Of a stretch of DNA of 64,000 bases, positions 1 through 9,026 are shown in pieces (the first letter of the stretch is position 1; every line of letters starts with the position of its first letter). Origin of the DNA: Nitrospira sp. SG-bin1 (GTDB taxonomy: Bacteria > Nitrospirota > Nitrospiria > Nitrospirales > Nitrospiraceae); the NCBI GenBank assembly GCA_002083365.1, contig LVWS01000005.1, positions 124,001 through 188,000 on the forward strand, written 5' to 3'. A program made the position numbers and the translations under genes. The notes under the pieces are model-generated. The model ran no database searches. It saw only the letters and a program-made list of their open reading frames with translations, and was not told the origin of the DNA.

Positions 1-299
1 TCTTCGGTTTCGTCAAGCCGGATGACGACCGACTGGAGCAGGCGTTGCGCCCCACGATGGATTGCGCGCACCGTGCCGGCACCCGGTGCCGTGATGCGTA
101 CACCGGGTAACTTCTTGTGCTCGAACAGCGCTTGGCCGATCTTCACCTTGTCCCCTTCGGCGACCAGCATGGCTGGTTTGAGACCGACATGATCTACGCC
201 CAGCACGCCAACGTGGCGGATAGGTTTGGCGACATGGACACGCTGTTCCGGTTTTCCACTGATCGGCACATCCAGTCCTTTTTTAATTCTGATCATCAT
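1..299 (-). CDS. nqrA: Na+-translocating NADH:quinone reductase subunit A, 5' part
   Basis: The window begins inside this minus-strand gene, so only the first ~99 codons are visible and the 3' end lies beyond base 1. The start reads MMIRIKKGLDVPISGKPEQ, followed by segments such as GVLGVDHVGLKPAMLVAEGD, APGAGTVRAIHRGAQR and SVVIRLDE. This pattern (IKKGLD.PI, GMKP/GLKP, TAPxxGxVxxIHRGxxRxLxSVVI) is the conserved N-terminal region of NqrA, a subunit of the membrane complex that couples NADH oxidation and quinone reduction to Na+ export. Two consecutive ATG codons (299 and 296) could start it, and I see no strong ribosome-binding site. An RnfC-like protein shares the barrel fold, but the wording of these motifs fits NqrA better. 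Confidence 0.85.
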   Translation of the reverse strand, partial: MMIRIKKGLDVPISGKPEQRVHVAKPIRHVGVLGVDHVGLKPAMLVAEGDKVKIGQALFEHKKLPGVRITAPGAGTVRAIHRGAQRLLQSVVIRLDETE

Positions 300-980
300 G
301 GACGCTGTGATTGGATTGGTCCTGTCGTGGTGCGGCGATTCGACAAATCTGTACTGACGGTGTCGTCCTGCCGGTACCACTCCGCGAAGTTCGGACTGAA
401 GTGGCGATCGGTGGGAATGTAGGTTTACCCTGTGACACCGCCAACAGCGTGACCATGGCCGGCGACCATGCCATACCAGAGGTAATGTTTCAAGCTCTCC
501 AGGCCTGTTTTCACACCCGCGACGACCCGAGCAGTATCTTTTCCCTCCATTTTCGTGTGCCGTTTCATGACCCTACGGCACATGGAGATCTGGGACTCGC
601 GGAGGAGCTGTTCATTCACCGGATGCGAGCATGCTTGCATCCGGCCTACGGTCGCCATGAATTCAACTGCATAGGTGGCGGAGGCTATGCCGTTTGCTGC
701 GTCCGCCGGGAATCGTGAAGGATTCGTCGATGCCGAGACCGTTCTCCCTGCTGTTCCGAGAGGGTTTTAGCGCTCCTCCGGTCCAGGGATGAAATACGCC
801 ACTCGTATAGAGCGTGACGGTTCCGGGCGGCTGACTCGTGCTCCCAGAATAGCATCTCCCTTGCGGGAGGCCAGCGAATCAATCAAATCCAGCGGGAAAG
901 AGGTGACACCTCCCAATTCTCACGTTGAGACCGCCGGCATGAACCGTATATGGTAGGAGAACCGATCAAGGAGTTCTTCT
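300..980. other. 680-bp region without a convincing gene
   Basis: This lies between the divergent nqrA and aldo/keto reductase genes and probably holds both promoters. The only thing I would not dismiss is a minus-strand reading frame ending at 425 whose last 47 codons (from ATG at 568) read MKRHTKMEGKDTARVVAG and end in YGMVAGHGHAVGGVTG. It lies upstream of nqrA in the same direction but lacks a good ribosome-binding site. Bases 968-973 (AAGGAG) are the ribosome-binding site of the next gene. Confidence 0.5.
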
Positions 981-1820
981 ATGCCATTGACGACCTATAA
1001 TAACGTCTCAATTCCCTCCTTCATGTACGGCACGGCCTGGAAGAAAGAGGCCACCACCGGGCTGGTGCTGCAGGCGGTCGATGCCGGGTTCACCGCGATC
1101 GATACGGCGAATCAACTCGTCCATTATGATGAAGCACGGGTCGGAGAGGCATTGCTGCAATTGGCCAAGCAAGGCATCACTCGTGACAAGCTGTTTCTGC
1201 AAACCAAGTTCACGCCACTCAACGGCCAGGATCATCGTCTTCCCTACGATGCCCGAGCAAGTATCACCACACAGGTACAACAATCTTTCTCCAGTTCACT
1301 CGCGCATCTTCACACGGACTATCTCGACTCGTACGTGCTGCACGGTCCCTATTCTCTGCGTGGCTTAGGGGCTGAGGATTGGGAGGTCTGGGCCGCGATC
1401 GAATCTCTCTATGAAGCGGGCAGGACGAAGATGATCGGGATCAGCAACGTCACGGCTGATCAACTGAGCTTGCTGTGCATGAAAGCCAAGCACAAGCCGA
1501 TGGTGGTGCAGAACCGTTGCTATGCGGCTTTCGGGTGGGATAAAGAAGTGCGGGAGATTTGCCAATCAAACCGGATTATTTATCAAGGATTTTCGCTCCT
1601 CACCGCCAATCGAGCGATCTTCGCTGAACCAACCATCCGTACCATGGCGGCCAAGTATCAGACCGGGCTGGCCCAGATCGTGTTTCGCTTCTCACAGCAG
1701 ATCGGCATGTTGCCCTTGACCGGCACGACGAACCCTCAACACATGAAAGAAGACCTCGAATGTGAACGGTTCACGCTCTCGCCGGATGAACTGGCGGTCA
1801 TCGAGACCATCGGACAATAG
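981..1820 (+). CDS. aldo/keto reductase
   Basis: A 279-residue NAD(P)H-dependent oxidoreductase of the AKR superfamily, which reduces aldehydes or ketones to alcohols. The catalytic tetrad is visible: Asp41 (AIDTAN), Tyr49 (VHYDEARVG), Lys76 (LQTKF) and His121 (YVLHGP). The family's substrate-loop region IGISNVT and the C-terminal nucleotide-binding part (PLTGTTNPQHMKEDL) are in place, and the length is typical. AAGGAG sits 7 bases before the ATG. The DUF488 gene follows after 7 bp and GH13 after that, so the three probably form one transcript. The substrate cannot be deduced. Confidence 0.9.
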   Translation: MPLTTYNNVSIPSFMYGTAWKKEATTGLVLQAVDAGFTAIDTANQLVHYDEARVGEALLQLAKQGITRDKLFLQTKFTPLNGQDHRLPYDARASITTQVQQSFSSSLAHLHTDYLDSYVLHGPYSLRGLGAEDWEVWAAIESLYEAGRTKMIGISNVTADQLSLLCMKAKHKPMVVQNRCYAAFGWDKEVREICQSNRIIYQGFSLLTANRAIFAEPTIRTMAAKYQTGLAQIVFRFSQQIGMLPLTGTTNPQHMKEDLECERFTLSPDELAVIETIGQ

Positions 1821-1827
1821 CGGTCGC

Positions 1828-2229
1828 ATGAAGATCTTCGTCAAACGGGGCTATGAACCGGCGGCCAAATCCGATGGATTCCGTGTCCTGGTTGACCGGC
1901 TCTGGCCGCGCGGTTTATCGAAGGAGGATGCGCATATCGATCTTTGGCTCCGTGAGATCGGTCCCTCGACGACACTCCGGAAATGGTTCAACCACGATCC
2001 CGCGCGGTGGGCGGAGTTCCAGCGTCGCTACCATGCCGAGCTGAAACAAAAGACGGCGCTCCTGGCGACGATCATAGAGCAGGCAAAGACCGGTTCCGTG
2101 ACATTGCTCTACTCTGCTAAGGATGAGGAACACAACCAGGCGATCGCACTTCGGAGTTTTCTGTTGAATCGGCGATCCTCATCACACAGCGAGAAGTTGA
2201 AATCCAAGCGTGGGAACAGCGGCAGATGA
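1828..2229 (+). CDS. DUF488 family protein
   Basis: A 133-residue small protein with the DUF488 core: VKRGYEP near the start, RVLVDRLWPRGLSKE at ~19-33, LREIGPSTTLRKWF at ~42-55, and TLLYSAKDEEHNQA at ~93-106. The family is widespread and its biochemical role is not established. The ATG at 1828 was chosen because the homologous domain starts there; an in-frame upstream extension would overlap the reductase gene. The stop codon overlaps the ATG of the next gene by 4 bp, suggesting translational coupling to the GH13 enzyme. The last ~15 residues are polar and basic. Confidence 0.85.
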   Translation: MKIFVKRGYEPAAKSDGFRVLVDRLWPRGLSKEDAHIDLWLREIGPSTTLRKWFNHDPARWAEFQRRYHAELKQKTALLATIIEQAKTGSVTLLYSAKDEEHNQAIALRSFLLNRRSSSHSEKLKSKRGNSGR

Positions 2230-4256
2230 AGAGGCTCTCTATGAAAGTCACGCAAGATCATATTTCTCAAGACACAAAGATGGGTGCGAACCTGATCGCG
2301 GACGGTGCCACATTTCGCGTATGGGCACCGCGGGCCCAGGCGGTCTATCTTAACGGCCGTTTTGGGACGACCGATCTCTGGGATAAGGAGAAGCCGGAGC
2401 TACGATTGAAGAAAGATGATCGCGGCTACTGGGCCGGCTTTCTCCATGGCGTGCGGGACGGCGATCAATATTTGTTTTACGTGGTGGGCGACCCGACCCG
2501 TAAGAATTTCAAACGCGACCCGTACGCGCGCGAGTTGACGACTCCCGAGACCCATCCCGGTACGTTTCAGTATCCCCTCTGCAATTGCATCGTCCGCGAT
2601 CCCGGCCATTACCGGTGGCGTGTCACGGACTTTCGGCCGCCGGCATTCAACGATCTGATCATTTACGAGCTGCACATCGGCACGTTCTTCGCGATGGATT
2701 CGTCCAATCGCGATCGCCGAGCGACGCGAGGCGGCCAATATCTCGACGTGCTCGACCGCCTGGAGCATCTCCAAGACTTAGGGATCAACGCGATCGAACT
2801 GCTGCCGATCCATGAGTTCGCGAGTCCGATCAGCCGAGGCTACGATGGGATCGATTTGTTTTCGCCGGAAATGGATTACGGCGAAACCAACGCCGTCGAG
2901 CAGGCCCACTATCTGACCAAAATCAACCGGCTGCTTCGCAATCGCAGCGCGCGAGAACTCACTCTGGATGAGATCCGGACCTCCATCAATCAGCTCAAAG
3001 TGTTGATCGATGTCTGCCATCTCTACGGCATCGCCGTCCTCCTCGATGTGGTCTACAATCACGCGGGCGGCGCGGTGCGGGATCAGAATAGCGGGCTCTG
3101 GTTCTTCGATGAAATGCCGCGGGGCAATCCCAACGACAGTCTGTACTTCACCGATAAAGACCATACGGGCCCGGTCTTTGCCTTTTGGGAAGGACAGGAA
3201 AACGACTTCACGAGAGATGTCCAAGGATTCCTCCTCAACAACCCCAGATTCTTCATCGAGGAATACAAGGTGGATGGGTTCCGCTACGATCAGGTGACCG
3301 TCATCGATGAACATGGCGGCTGGTTTTTTGCGCAGAGACTCGTGGAGAAGGCGCGCGATCTCGATCGGCGGAAGCCGCACATTGCTGAATTTTGGCACAA
3401 CGATCGTTTCAAGGCTGTCGTGCCTCCGCCGCATGGATTGGGCTTTGATGCCGTGTGGCACGATGGTCTGCGTCGGACGATTCGGCGAATGATCGCCCAA
3501 GCCGCCGCCGGTCGGGACTCTCGCGTCCACATGGAGGAGTTGGCCGGCCGGCTTCGACATGGAATCCACAACGTTCCATTCCGGTGGCAGGCCGTCGAGT
3601 ATCTTGAAAGCCATGATGTCATCGACCTCGGGCATGACGATCGGGAACCGCGCATCCCGAAGCTGGCAGACTTCAACAATCCGCACTCCTGGTATGCGAC
3701 GAGCCGATCACGAGTCGCGGCAGGACTCCTCCTCACGGCTCCCTGTATTCCGATACTGTTCATGGGTCAGGAATTTTTAGAAGACAAATTCTGGAGCGAC
3801 AATGAGCAGGCGCATCCCGGACATTTGATCCATTGGGAAGGGCTCGCATCCAACAAGACGATGAAAGATTATTTCCAGTTCATGAAGGAGTTGGTGTGGC
3901 TTCACCGCCGGCAGCCGGCCTTGCGTGGCGAAAACCTCAATGTCTTTCATGTCCACGAAGACAATCGGATCATCGCCTTTCACCGGTGGATCGACGGAGT
4001 CGGCCGAGATGTCGTCGTCGTGTGCAGTCTCAATGAGTCCACCTTTTGGTCCTACGAGATGGGATTTCCTCAAGGAGGTCCATGGCTCGAAGTCTTCAAC
4101 AGCGATGTGTACGAGAATTGGGTCAACCCCTGGACGGCAGGCAATCAGGGCGGCGTCTTTGCGGGCGGCGACGGCAGACATGGGTTGCCGTCTGTTGCAT
4201 CCATCGTCATTCCCGCGAACAGCATTCTGGTCTTTGCGAGGGACCAAGGGGACTAA
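2226..4256 (+). CDS. GH13 family alpha-glucan enzyme with N-terminal CBM48-like domain
   Basis: A 676-residue alpha-amylase superfamily protein related to glycogen-branching and maltooligosyltrehalose trehalohydrolase enzymes. An N-terminal beta-sandwich (GATFRVWAPRAQAVYLNGRF, ~28-47) precedes a TIM barrel with the four GH13 signatures: DVVYNH (~274), VDGFRYDQ with nucleophile Asp355, an acid/base Glu in IAEFWH (~383), and YLESHDVID (~459). It acts on alpha-1,4/1,6-glucans, probably in the cytoplasm because no signal peptide is seen. Exact specificity (branching, trehalohydrolase or amylase) cannot be assigned from motifs alone. The ATG at 2226 overlaps the DUF488 stop by 4 bp; an alternative ATG at 2241 has AAGAGG in front of it. 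Confidence 0.85.
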   Translation: MKRLSMKVTQDHISQDTKMGANLIADGATFRVWAPRAQAVYLNGRFGTTDLWDKEKPELRLKKDDRGYWAGFLHGVRDGDQYLFYVVGDPTRKNFKRDPYARELTTPETHPGTFQYPLCNCIVRDPGHYRWRVTDFRPPAFNDLIIYELHIGTFFAMDSSNRDRRATRGGQYLDVLDRLEHLQDLGINAIELLPIHEFASPISRGYDGIDLFSPEMDYGETNAVEQAHYLTKINRLLRNRSARELTLDEIRTSINQLKVLIDVCHLYGIAVLLDVVYNHAGGAVRDQNSGLWFFDEMPRGNPNDSLYFTDKDHTGPVFAFWEGQENDFTRDVQGFLLNNPRFFIEEYKVDGFRYDQVTVIDEHGGWFFAQRLVEKARDLDRRKPHIAEFWHNDRFKAVVPPPHGLGFDAVWHDGLRRTIRRMIAQAAAGRDSRVHMEELAGRLRHGIHNVPFRWQAVEYLESHDVIDLGHDDREPRIPKLADFNNPHSWYATSRSRVAAGLLLTAPCIPILFMGQEFLEDKFWSDNEQAHPGHLIHWEGLASNKTMKDYFQFMKELVWLHRRQPALRGENLNVFHVHEDNRIIAFHRWIDGVGRDVVVVCSLNESTFWSYEMGFPQGGPWLEVFNSDVYENWVNPWTAGNQGGVFAGGDGRHGLPSVASIVIPANSILVFARDQGD

Positions 4257-4469
4257 GAGAAGGCGCTACATACAATGCGTTTTCTAGGGCACGATCTTGA
4301 TTTGCAGTATGGCAGCGGATAAACATGTCGTGGTGCGTTAGGTGTGGGTCCTGTTATTCGGGGGTAAGGTGGGATGGGATTCCTCGGCAGCCAGAATAAA
4401 ACTCCCGACCCCTCCTCCTAGCGATGCGAAGCGCGGCTCTATACCGCCCTCACTCATCTGGAACACCAT

Positions 4470-4754
4470 GTGAAGCCGGCGCGCATCGCTACGTTTCGGC
4501 CGACTGATGTGAAAAGCATCCGCGAAAAGTTTGACGCGTCGCAGACCGAGTTTGCCCTCATGATTGGGGGCAGCGTCGCAACCTTGCGTAACTGGGAGCA
4601 GGGACGTCGCATGCCTGACGGCCCGGCCCTTGGCCTGCTGCGCGTGGCAGCGCACAATCCACGTGCCGTGGCCAAAGCACTCCATCGAGACTCGCGTCAA
4701 AGGCGCGGCATAATGAGGAGAATAACGTCGGCAAACGTGGGGGCTGTCCGGTAG
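4470..4754 (+). CDS. orphan, N-terminally shortened HigA-type XRE antitoxin
   Basis: A GTG-initiated reading frame of 94 residues. Residues 13-70 form an XRE helix-turn-helix (VKSIREKFDASQTEFALMIG, then VATLRNWEQGRRMPDGPALG) followed by LLRVAAHNPRAVAKAL, the layout of HigA-type antitoxins that autoregulate a toxin-antitoxin operon. Intact relatives usually carry ~25-30 more residues before the KPARI segment. Here the frame continues upstream without an ATG to a stop at 4419-4421, so the N-terminus seems lost or replaced. No RelE/HigB-like toxin gene is visible on either side. The residues after KALH (RDSRQRRGIMRRIT...) look like read-through rather than conserved sequence. Probably a relic or orphan regulator. 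Confidence 0.6.
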   Translation: MKPARIATFRPTDVKSIREKFDASQTEFALMIGGSVATLRNWEQGRRMPDGPALGLLRVAAHNPRAVAKALHRDSRQRRGIMRRITSANVGAVR

Positions 4755-5430
4755 GAATGGAACGAGGCCGAACCTGCAGTTCTGCGCCATGCACAGTTCA
4801 AGACCCGACCCCTATGGCTGCGTGCGGCGGCACTGTCGGCGACCGGCACGCCTCGGTCTACCGAGGAGTGAGCCCAGGGCGTACCGGCACGGCCTGTCAC
4901 TCGTTATGCTGGACGCAACCGGGTCTTGACGGTTTCCGGGGTACTATCTGTACCTGGTTCGCAGGCGATCAGGCGACGGATCCCACCGGCCTGATCCAGA
5001 TGGTGGATGATGCGGCTCCCTTCACGAACCAATCTCGCCGGCAAGGAGAACCGGGACGCACCTGAGTCCCTAACTCCGTGAATGCAGGCCACGAAGCTCT
5101 TCTGTACCTCATCAGGGGCGCAAGGTCCGAGAAGTCCTTTGCTGCTTGACCAAGCGGTCGATAGGCAATATAGGTCTCATGTCATGGGCTCCAAACGATA
5201 GAGATGAAGCTGAGGACAGCAAGAGTGACGGGTGAGTGAATCCTAGAACTAGAAGGGAATGTAAGGTTCAAAATTTTCTTGTTTCTTTTGGCTATAGCCA
5301 AGGAGCCGTGGTAATCATCATCATTACCTTTGATCGACATGTGGCAACTGACGGGAAGATGCGATTGGAGCGGGCGGCGTACTGTTTCTGAATTGAAGGA
5401 CGTTATGGCCCATGCGGGAGCTCTTACGGA
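4755..5430. other. 676-bp region without a convincing gene
   Basis: No reading frame here looks like a conserved protein. The minus-strand frame 4904-5092 contains LPARLVREGSRIIHHLDQ, faintly reminiscent of transposase C-termini, but not enough to call. The second half becomes AT-rich and carries palindromes upstream of the next gene. Together with the orphan antitoxin, this looks like a decayed accessory patch. Confidence 0.5.
5288..5328. promoter_or_regulatory. two palindromes upstream of the SGNH hydrolase gene
   Basis: A perfect 14-bp palindrome TTGGCTATAGCCAA (5288-5301) is followed 8 bp later by the inverted repeat GGTAAT-7 bp-ATTACC (5310-5328). Both lie about 100-140 bp before the start codon in an AT-rich stretch. 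They could be operator sites for a dimeric regulator. The function is inferred from symmetry and position only. Confidence 0.35.
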
Positions 5431-6735
5431 ATGAGAAGCTTCAAGCAGGTATTTTTCAACACCTCTCTCGTAGTGCTGAGCGTGATGGCTGCCGCTCTAT
5501 TTTGTGAGCTAGTCCTGCGGATGACCGGCTTTGCAACTCCAGGCAATTTCAACATACCTCGCACGGGTCTCTATCCCCGGTTTTACTTTGAAGGTGATTT
5601 GATCAACGGCTATGATATTTCTAAGAATTTTACTGGTGATTCTTTCTCACTTCCGGACTACATCCATACGTACGGTGCTCCGTTTACAGTCACTTCGAAC
5701 AGCGTAGGTTGCCGCGATCGGTCATTCGACCAAGAAGATGGCTATGTATTGCTGATTGGAGATAGTGCTACCTGGGGATATGTCGAGCTTGAGCAAACCT
5801 GGGGGGCAACGCTCGAACAGCTCATCGGTGTCAGGGTCCTGAAGTGCGGTGTCTCAGGATACGGTCCTCGCCAGGAGCGGCACAAGCTGGAAACCGTCGT
5901 TAGGCGCGCCGGGCGCCCGCGTTTCGTTATTGTTGGGTACGTGATGAATGACCTGCTTGATGACTACTTGTTCCCTGCTCGAACGGTGATGGACGGTTAC
6001 ATGGTTAACAAGGTGGTGCTGGCCAGTGTCATGCGTGGCGGTCGTCGCGTCCGCTCAGATGAAGAATTACGTGCACGGTTAAAGAGATTTCTAGAACCGA
6101 ACACGATTGACATCATCGACCGCGCGAAAGTTTGGCTGACCGCGCATTCGACTTTATACGACCTGTTGAGTAAAGCTGAAGTTCCATTGCGCCGTGTAGT
6201 TACCGATCTTGGTCTTACCAAACCGCCTCCTCCGTTGAGTGAAGTAGAAGCGTATCGGTCCATTACTGAGTTTCCTTGGCTGAAACACGCTTGGGAAGGG
6301 CATCTCGACAACCTGCGACAGTTGAATTCAGCTGTAGAAGCGGTTGGGGCCACTATGCTCGTAGTGATATTTCCAGACAATAGTCAGGTCTATGAGTCCA
6401 TGCGACCTCGAGAACGCAATCTCCAGTGGGAGTATCCGAATCAACGACTGGCGGAGTTCTTTCAACAGGAACATATCGCGTTTATAGACCTTTTGCCTGA
6501 ATTCAGACGGTATGCGGACTGCGCCGGTAGTTCGAGAGCGAATCCTCAAGACTTGTATTGGGCCCACGATCCCCATCTGAATGCGGCGGGCAATCATTTG
6601 GCGGGGCTTCTCATTACCCGCCGGGTGCTGGAAGGATCCTTCGTAGAAGTCGATGACAAGCGCACAAGATTATCAACCGTCAATCAGAGCTTGAATGCAG
6701 AGAGAGGATGTGAATTCAGCGGTTCCTCCCCATGA
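5431..6735 (+). CDS. membrane-anchored SGNH/GDSL-type hydrolase
   Basis: A 434-residue protein with an N-terminal hydrophobic segment (~9-27, ending in CELVLRMTG), so probably anchored in the inner membrane with the bulk outside the cytoplasm. The SGNH fold is indicated by the GDS block VLLIGDSATWGY (Gly110-Asp111-Ser112), an Asn-containing block VGYVMNDLLDD (~170), and the C-terminal HDPHLNAAGNH block (Asp380 and His382). This family removes or transfers acyl groups on glycans and lipids; substrate unknown. The gene is noticeably more AT-rich than its neighbours, as is its upstream region, which suggests transfer. The next small frame overlaps its stop by 4 bp. Confidence 0.75.
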   Translation: MRSFKQVFFNTSLVVLSVMAAALFCELVLRMTGFATPGNFNIPRTGLYPRFYFEGDLINGYDISKNFTGDSFSLPDYIHTYGAPFTVTSNSVGCRDRSFDQEDGYVLLIGDSATWGYVELEQTWGATLEQLIGVRVLKCGVSGYGPRQERHKLETVVRRAGRPRFVIVGYVMNDLLDDYLFPARTVMDGYMVNKVVLASVMRGGRRVRSDEELRARLKRFLEPNTIDIIDRAKVWLTAHSTLYDLLSKAEVPLRRVVTDLGLTKPPPPLSEVEAYRSITEFPWLKHAWEGHLDNLRQLNSAVEAVGATMLVVIFPDNSQVYESMRPRERNLQWEYPNQRLAEFFQQEHIAFIDLLPEFRRYADCAGSSRANPQDLYWAHDPHLNAAGNHLAGLLITRRVLEGSFVEVDDKRTRLSTVNQSLNAERGCEFSGSSP

Positions 6736-7046
6736 CGGAAAACACTTCACCCACCGTCAAGGGCGGAAAACCAAAGCTGAATCGCAGGCGCACCAGGGCC
6801 GGTGTACCGGCCACGAGTTCGGAGAGCGATGCGCTTTCAAAGGATCTGAAGAAACGCGAGTTCCGTTTCATTGGGAGCACGATCATCCATGCCTTCATGC
6901 AGGCAGTGGGTATGGTGGACGACCATCTCAACGGCTGTTTCATTAAACCCAAAGTACAGGCAGGTGATCCGGAGCGCAATGATTGCTGTGTGCCGAACGT
7001 GATTACAGGGACACTGACCACGAACATGCCGGAAACAAACCTATGA
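6732..7046 (+). CDS. hypothetical protein, 104 aa
   Basis: I do not recognise this protein. Its ATG overlaps the stop codon of the SGNH hydrolase gene (ATGA), which supports translation by coupling. It has a basic, polar N-terminus (KGGKPKLNRRRTRAG), a central segment FRFIGSTIIHAFMQAVGMVDDHLNGC that could form an amphipathic helix, and two nearby cysteines (NDCCVPN). No signal peptide or known motif is apparent. The opposite strand is also open here, so coding status is uncertain; the overlap is the main argument. Confidence 0.45.
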   Translation: MTENTSPTVKGGKPKLNRRRTRAGVPATSSESDALSKDLKKREFRFIGSTIIHAFMQAVGMVDDHLNGCFIKPKVQAGDPERNDCCVPNVITGTLTTNMPETNL

Positions 7047-7100
7047 AGACTTATGATGGGTACCCTCTGCTGAGAGGATACCCATCGAGATGAGCAAGGT

Positions 7101-8732
7101 CTAATTGAGAGGATGGACGACGCCAGCAAACTTCAAGAGATCGGTAATCTCGAAATCGCCGGATTTCTCGGACGGCAGGGTCGGTTTCCAGTTCTTATCC
7201 ACGACCAGGTATGAGTCCTTATCGGCTTTGAGTAAGCCGATGAATACTTCGCCGACGATACGGCCTCCAACCGGCCCCATCCGCAAGCCCTGCTCAAGAA
7301 CTTCAGCTTCCTTCAGGATGTAGTACCACAGCGGGGTACTCTTATCCATGCCGAATGACGCCAGTTCCACGAGTTGGGCCGGAGTCAAAACCGGAACACC
7401 CATGGCTCTCGCGATCGCTTGCCCTGACGGAACACCAAAGTTCACGTGACGCATGAGATTACGAGAGGCCAGGGACTGAATGCCGTCCGCCGGCATCCCG
7501 GGTGCTGGTCCGCGTGACCCAAGGAGATGCAGGAGGGGAGTGGACAGCTTCGCGTCGATCCGCTTGTTGAACCTGAAGTTATCGTCGAACTTGAAGAAGG
7601 TCTGCCAATCGACGAACCGACGGGCGGCCCGCTTGCCGCCGCGCATGTCGTTTGGGTCGGGATCATTCGGATCGGCTGAATCGTCGAAGATGAAGGCGAA
7701 GAACTCTTGACCGGGGGCCGATCCGAAATTCAACCGGTAGCTGGGACGAACTTGTGAATGGCCGAATCGATACGCGGCTACGGCAAACTCCACCGGAATC
7801 AACGGTTCTCGTCGAGGGCTCCGAAAGAGAGAATCTTGAGTTCGGTCGTGAACTCTGTAGAACCGCGGACCGTTCCGTAAGATTTCAACCGTCCGATCTT
7901 GCCCAATGGTCATCGGTAGGAACTCATTGACGATGATCCATTGGTAATGCCAAGTCACTTGGCGGCGCGCCTCTCGGAAAATATCCCTCGGGGAGCGATG
8001 AGCCTGCGTCGGATCGGCGCGCAATCGATCAATGACGGCATTGTGAAACTTCAGCATGGCGAGATGAAACTGAGCGAGCAGAATATTTTCATCGTTCCGA
8101 CTGTCTGCGATGATCGCATTGTTGTGTGGATCACGCGGAAGATCGTATCGCACCGCGCCTTTTCGGGACACCTGCTCGGAGCCCGGAATGGCTTCGACAC
8201 GGAATTTGATGTCGCCTGAGCTGGTGTCGTACAGTTCAGGTGATCCGTCCGGACCATTACCGTATAGGCTGTCGAGGTCGAATTCGGCCGTGCGAAAGTT
8301 TGTGGTGCGTCTCGGCTGAGTCTGCTCAAGAATCGGAGCTTTCAACGCCAGGGTGAGGTCATGGTCCAAAAACTGCCCGAAGAAGGTGACCCCGGCCGTC
8401 ATGCTGGGGTTATCCGGATTGTTTGGACTGTGGGCGCCGGGATCGATGATTGACTGGATCGGATCCGTGAGGAGATCCAGAGCGTCGATGATGCCCCCTT
8501 TGGCCCCCAGCCTTTTCGCCTGCTCCCGTGCCTCATCGGTCGGTGGAGCATAGGGCGGAAGACCAGGAAACATACGGCTAAACACATCATCGGGAAACCG
8601 TGAACGTGTGGGCTTGGTCACATGGAGGTTGTTTCTTTCCGACAGATCATCGGCTGCAAAGGCCTGCTCGGCCTCGCCGGATAATAAACCGACAAGGCCC
8701 AGCACAAGGCAACATGTCGCTCGAACACGCAT
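7101..8732 (-). CDS. exported animal-type haem peroxidase
   Basis: A 543-residue protein of the peroxidase-cyclooxygenase superfamily. The ATG at 8732 is preceded by AGGAGG and starts a clear signal peptide (MRVRATCCLVLGLVGLLSG...AFA), so the enzyme is exported. Distal haem motif: FFGQFLDHDLT, with the catalytic His in a QFLDHD context (~100-110). Substrate/Arg region: FREARRQVTWHYQWIIVNEF. Proximal His region: YRFGHSQVRPSY. All are hallmarks of animal haem peroxidases and bacterial homologues. The family oxidises halides, phenols or fatty acids with peroxide; the substrate here is unknown. It stands alone between unrelated genes, convergent with the 104-residue frame. Confidence 0.88.
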   Translation of the reverse strand: MRVRATCCLVLGLVGLLSGEAEQAFAADDLSERNNLHVTKPTRSRFPDDVFSRMFPGLPPYAPPTDEAREQAKRLGAKGGIIDALDLLTDPIQSIIDPGAHSPNNPDNPSMTAGVTFFGQFLDHDLTLALKAPILEQTQPRRTTNFRTAEFDLDSLYGNGPDGSPELYDTSSGDIKFRVEAIPGSEQVSRKGAVRYDLPRDPHNNAIIADSRNDENILLAQFHLAMLKFHNAVIDRLRADPTQAHRSPRDIFREARRQVTWHYQWIIVNEFLPMTIGQDRTVEILRNGPRFYRVHDRTQDSLFRSPRREPLIPVEFAVAAYRFGHSQVRPSYRLNFGSAPGQEFFAFIFDDSADPNDPDPNDMRGGKRAARRFVDWQTFFKFDDNFRFNKRIDAKLSTPLLHLLGSRGPAPGMPADGIQSLASRNLMRHVNFGVPSGQAIARAMGVPVLTPAQLVELASFGMDKSTPLWYYILKEAEVLEQGLRMGPVGGRIVGEVFIGLLKADKDSYLVVDKNWKPTLPSEKSGDFEITDLLKFAGVVHPLN

Positions 8733-9026
8733 TACACGTCCTCCTGTGGCAAGTGTTGGATGAGACACCATGTGAATACGTTCACGATGAACATTGTTGA
8801 CCGATGGCCATCGCCGTTGCAGCGATCTCCTCCGAGCAAGAGTCGGACCACGTCGCGCGAAGCGAAATCCGCGCAATCCATACAAGAGAATGTCCCGCGC
8901 GCGCGCAGAGTTGTATTTCTGTAGCCTTGCTCCACCAGATTAATATTCTTAAGAATAAAGACTGACTTTGAATACAGGCATTCCACGCTACGAGGAATGC
9001 TGTCACTCCTGGGCATGAGGCTGTCG

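Noticed and set aside
685..882. A small minus-strand frame before the aldo/keto reductase
   Set aside because: Arg-rich shadow-like composition and no ribosome-binding site.
2778..3686. A 302-codon minus-strand open frame opposite the GH13 gene
   Set aside because: Antisense shadow; all four GH13 signatures are on the plus strand.
4904..5092. A minus-strand frame with LPARLVREGSRIIHHLDQ, like a transposase C-terminus
   Set aside because: Only ~18 residues are suggestive, no terminal repeats are visible, and no upstream transposase sequence continues it.
8895..8906. An alternating CG run near 8.9 kb, potential Z-DNA
   Set aside because: Too short and expected by chance in GC-rich intergenic DNA.
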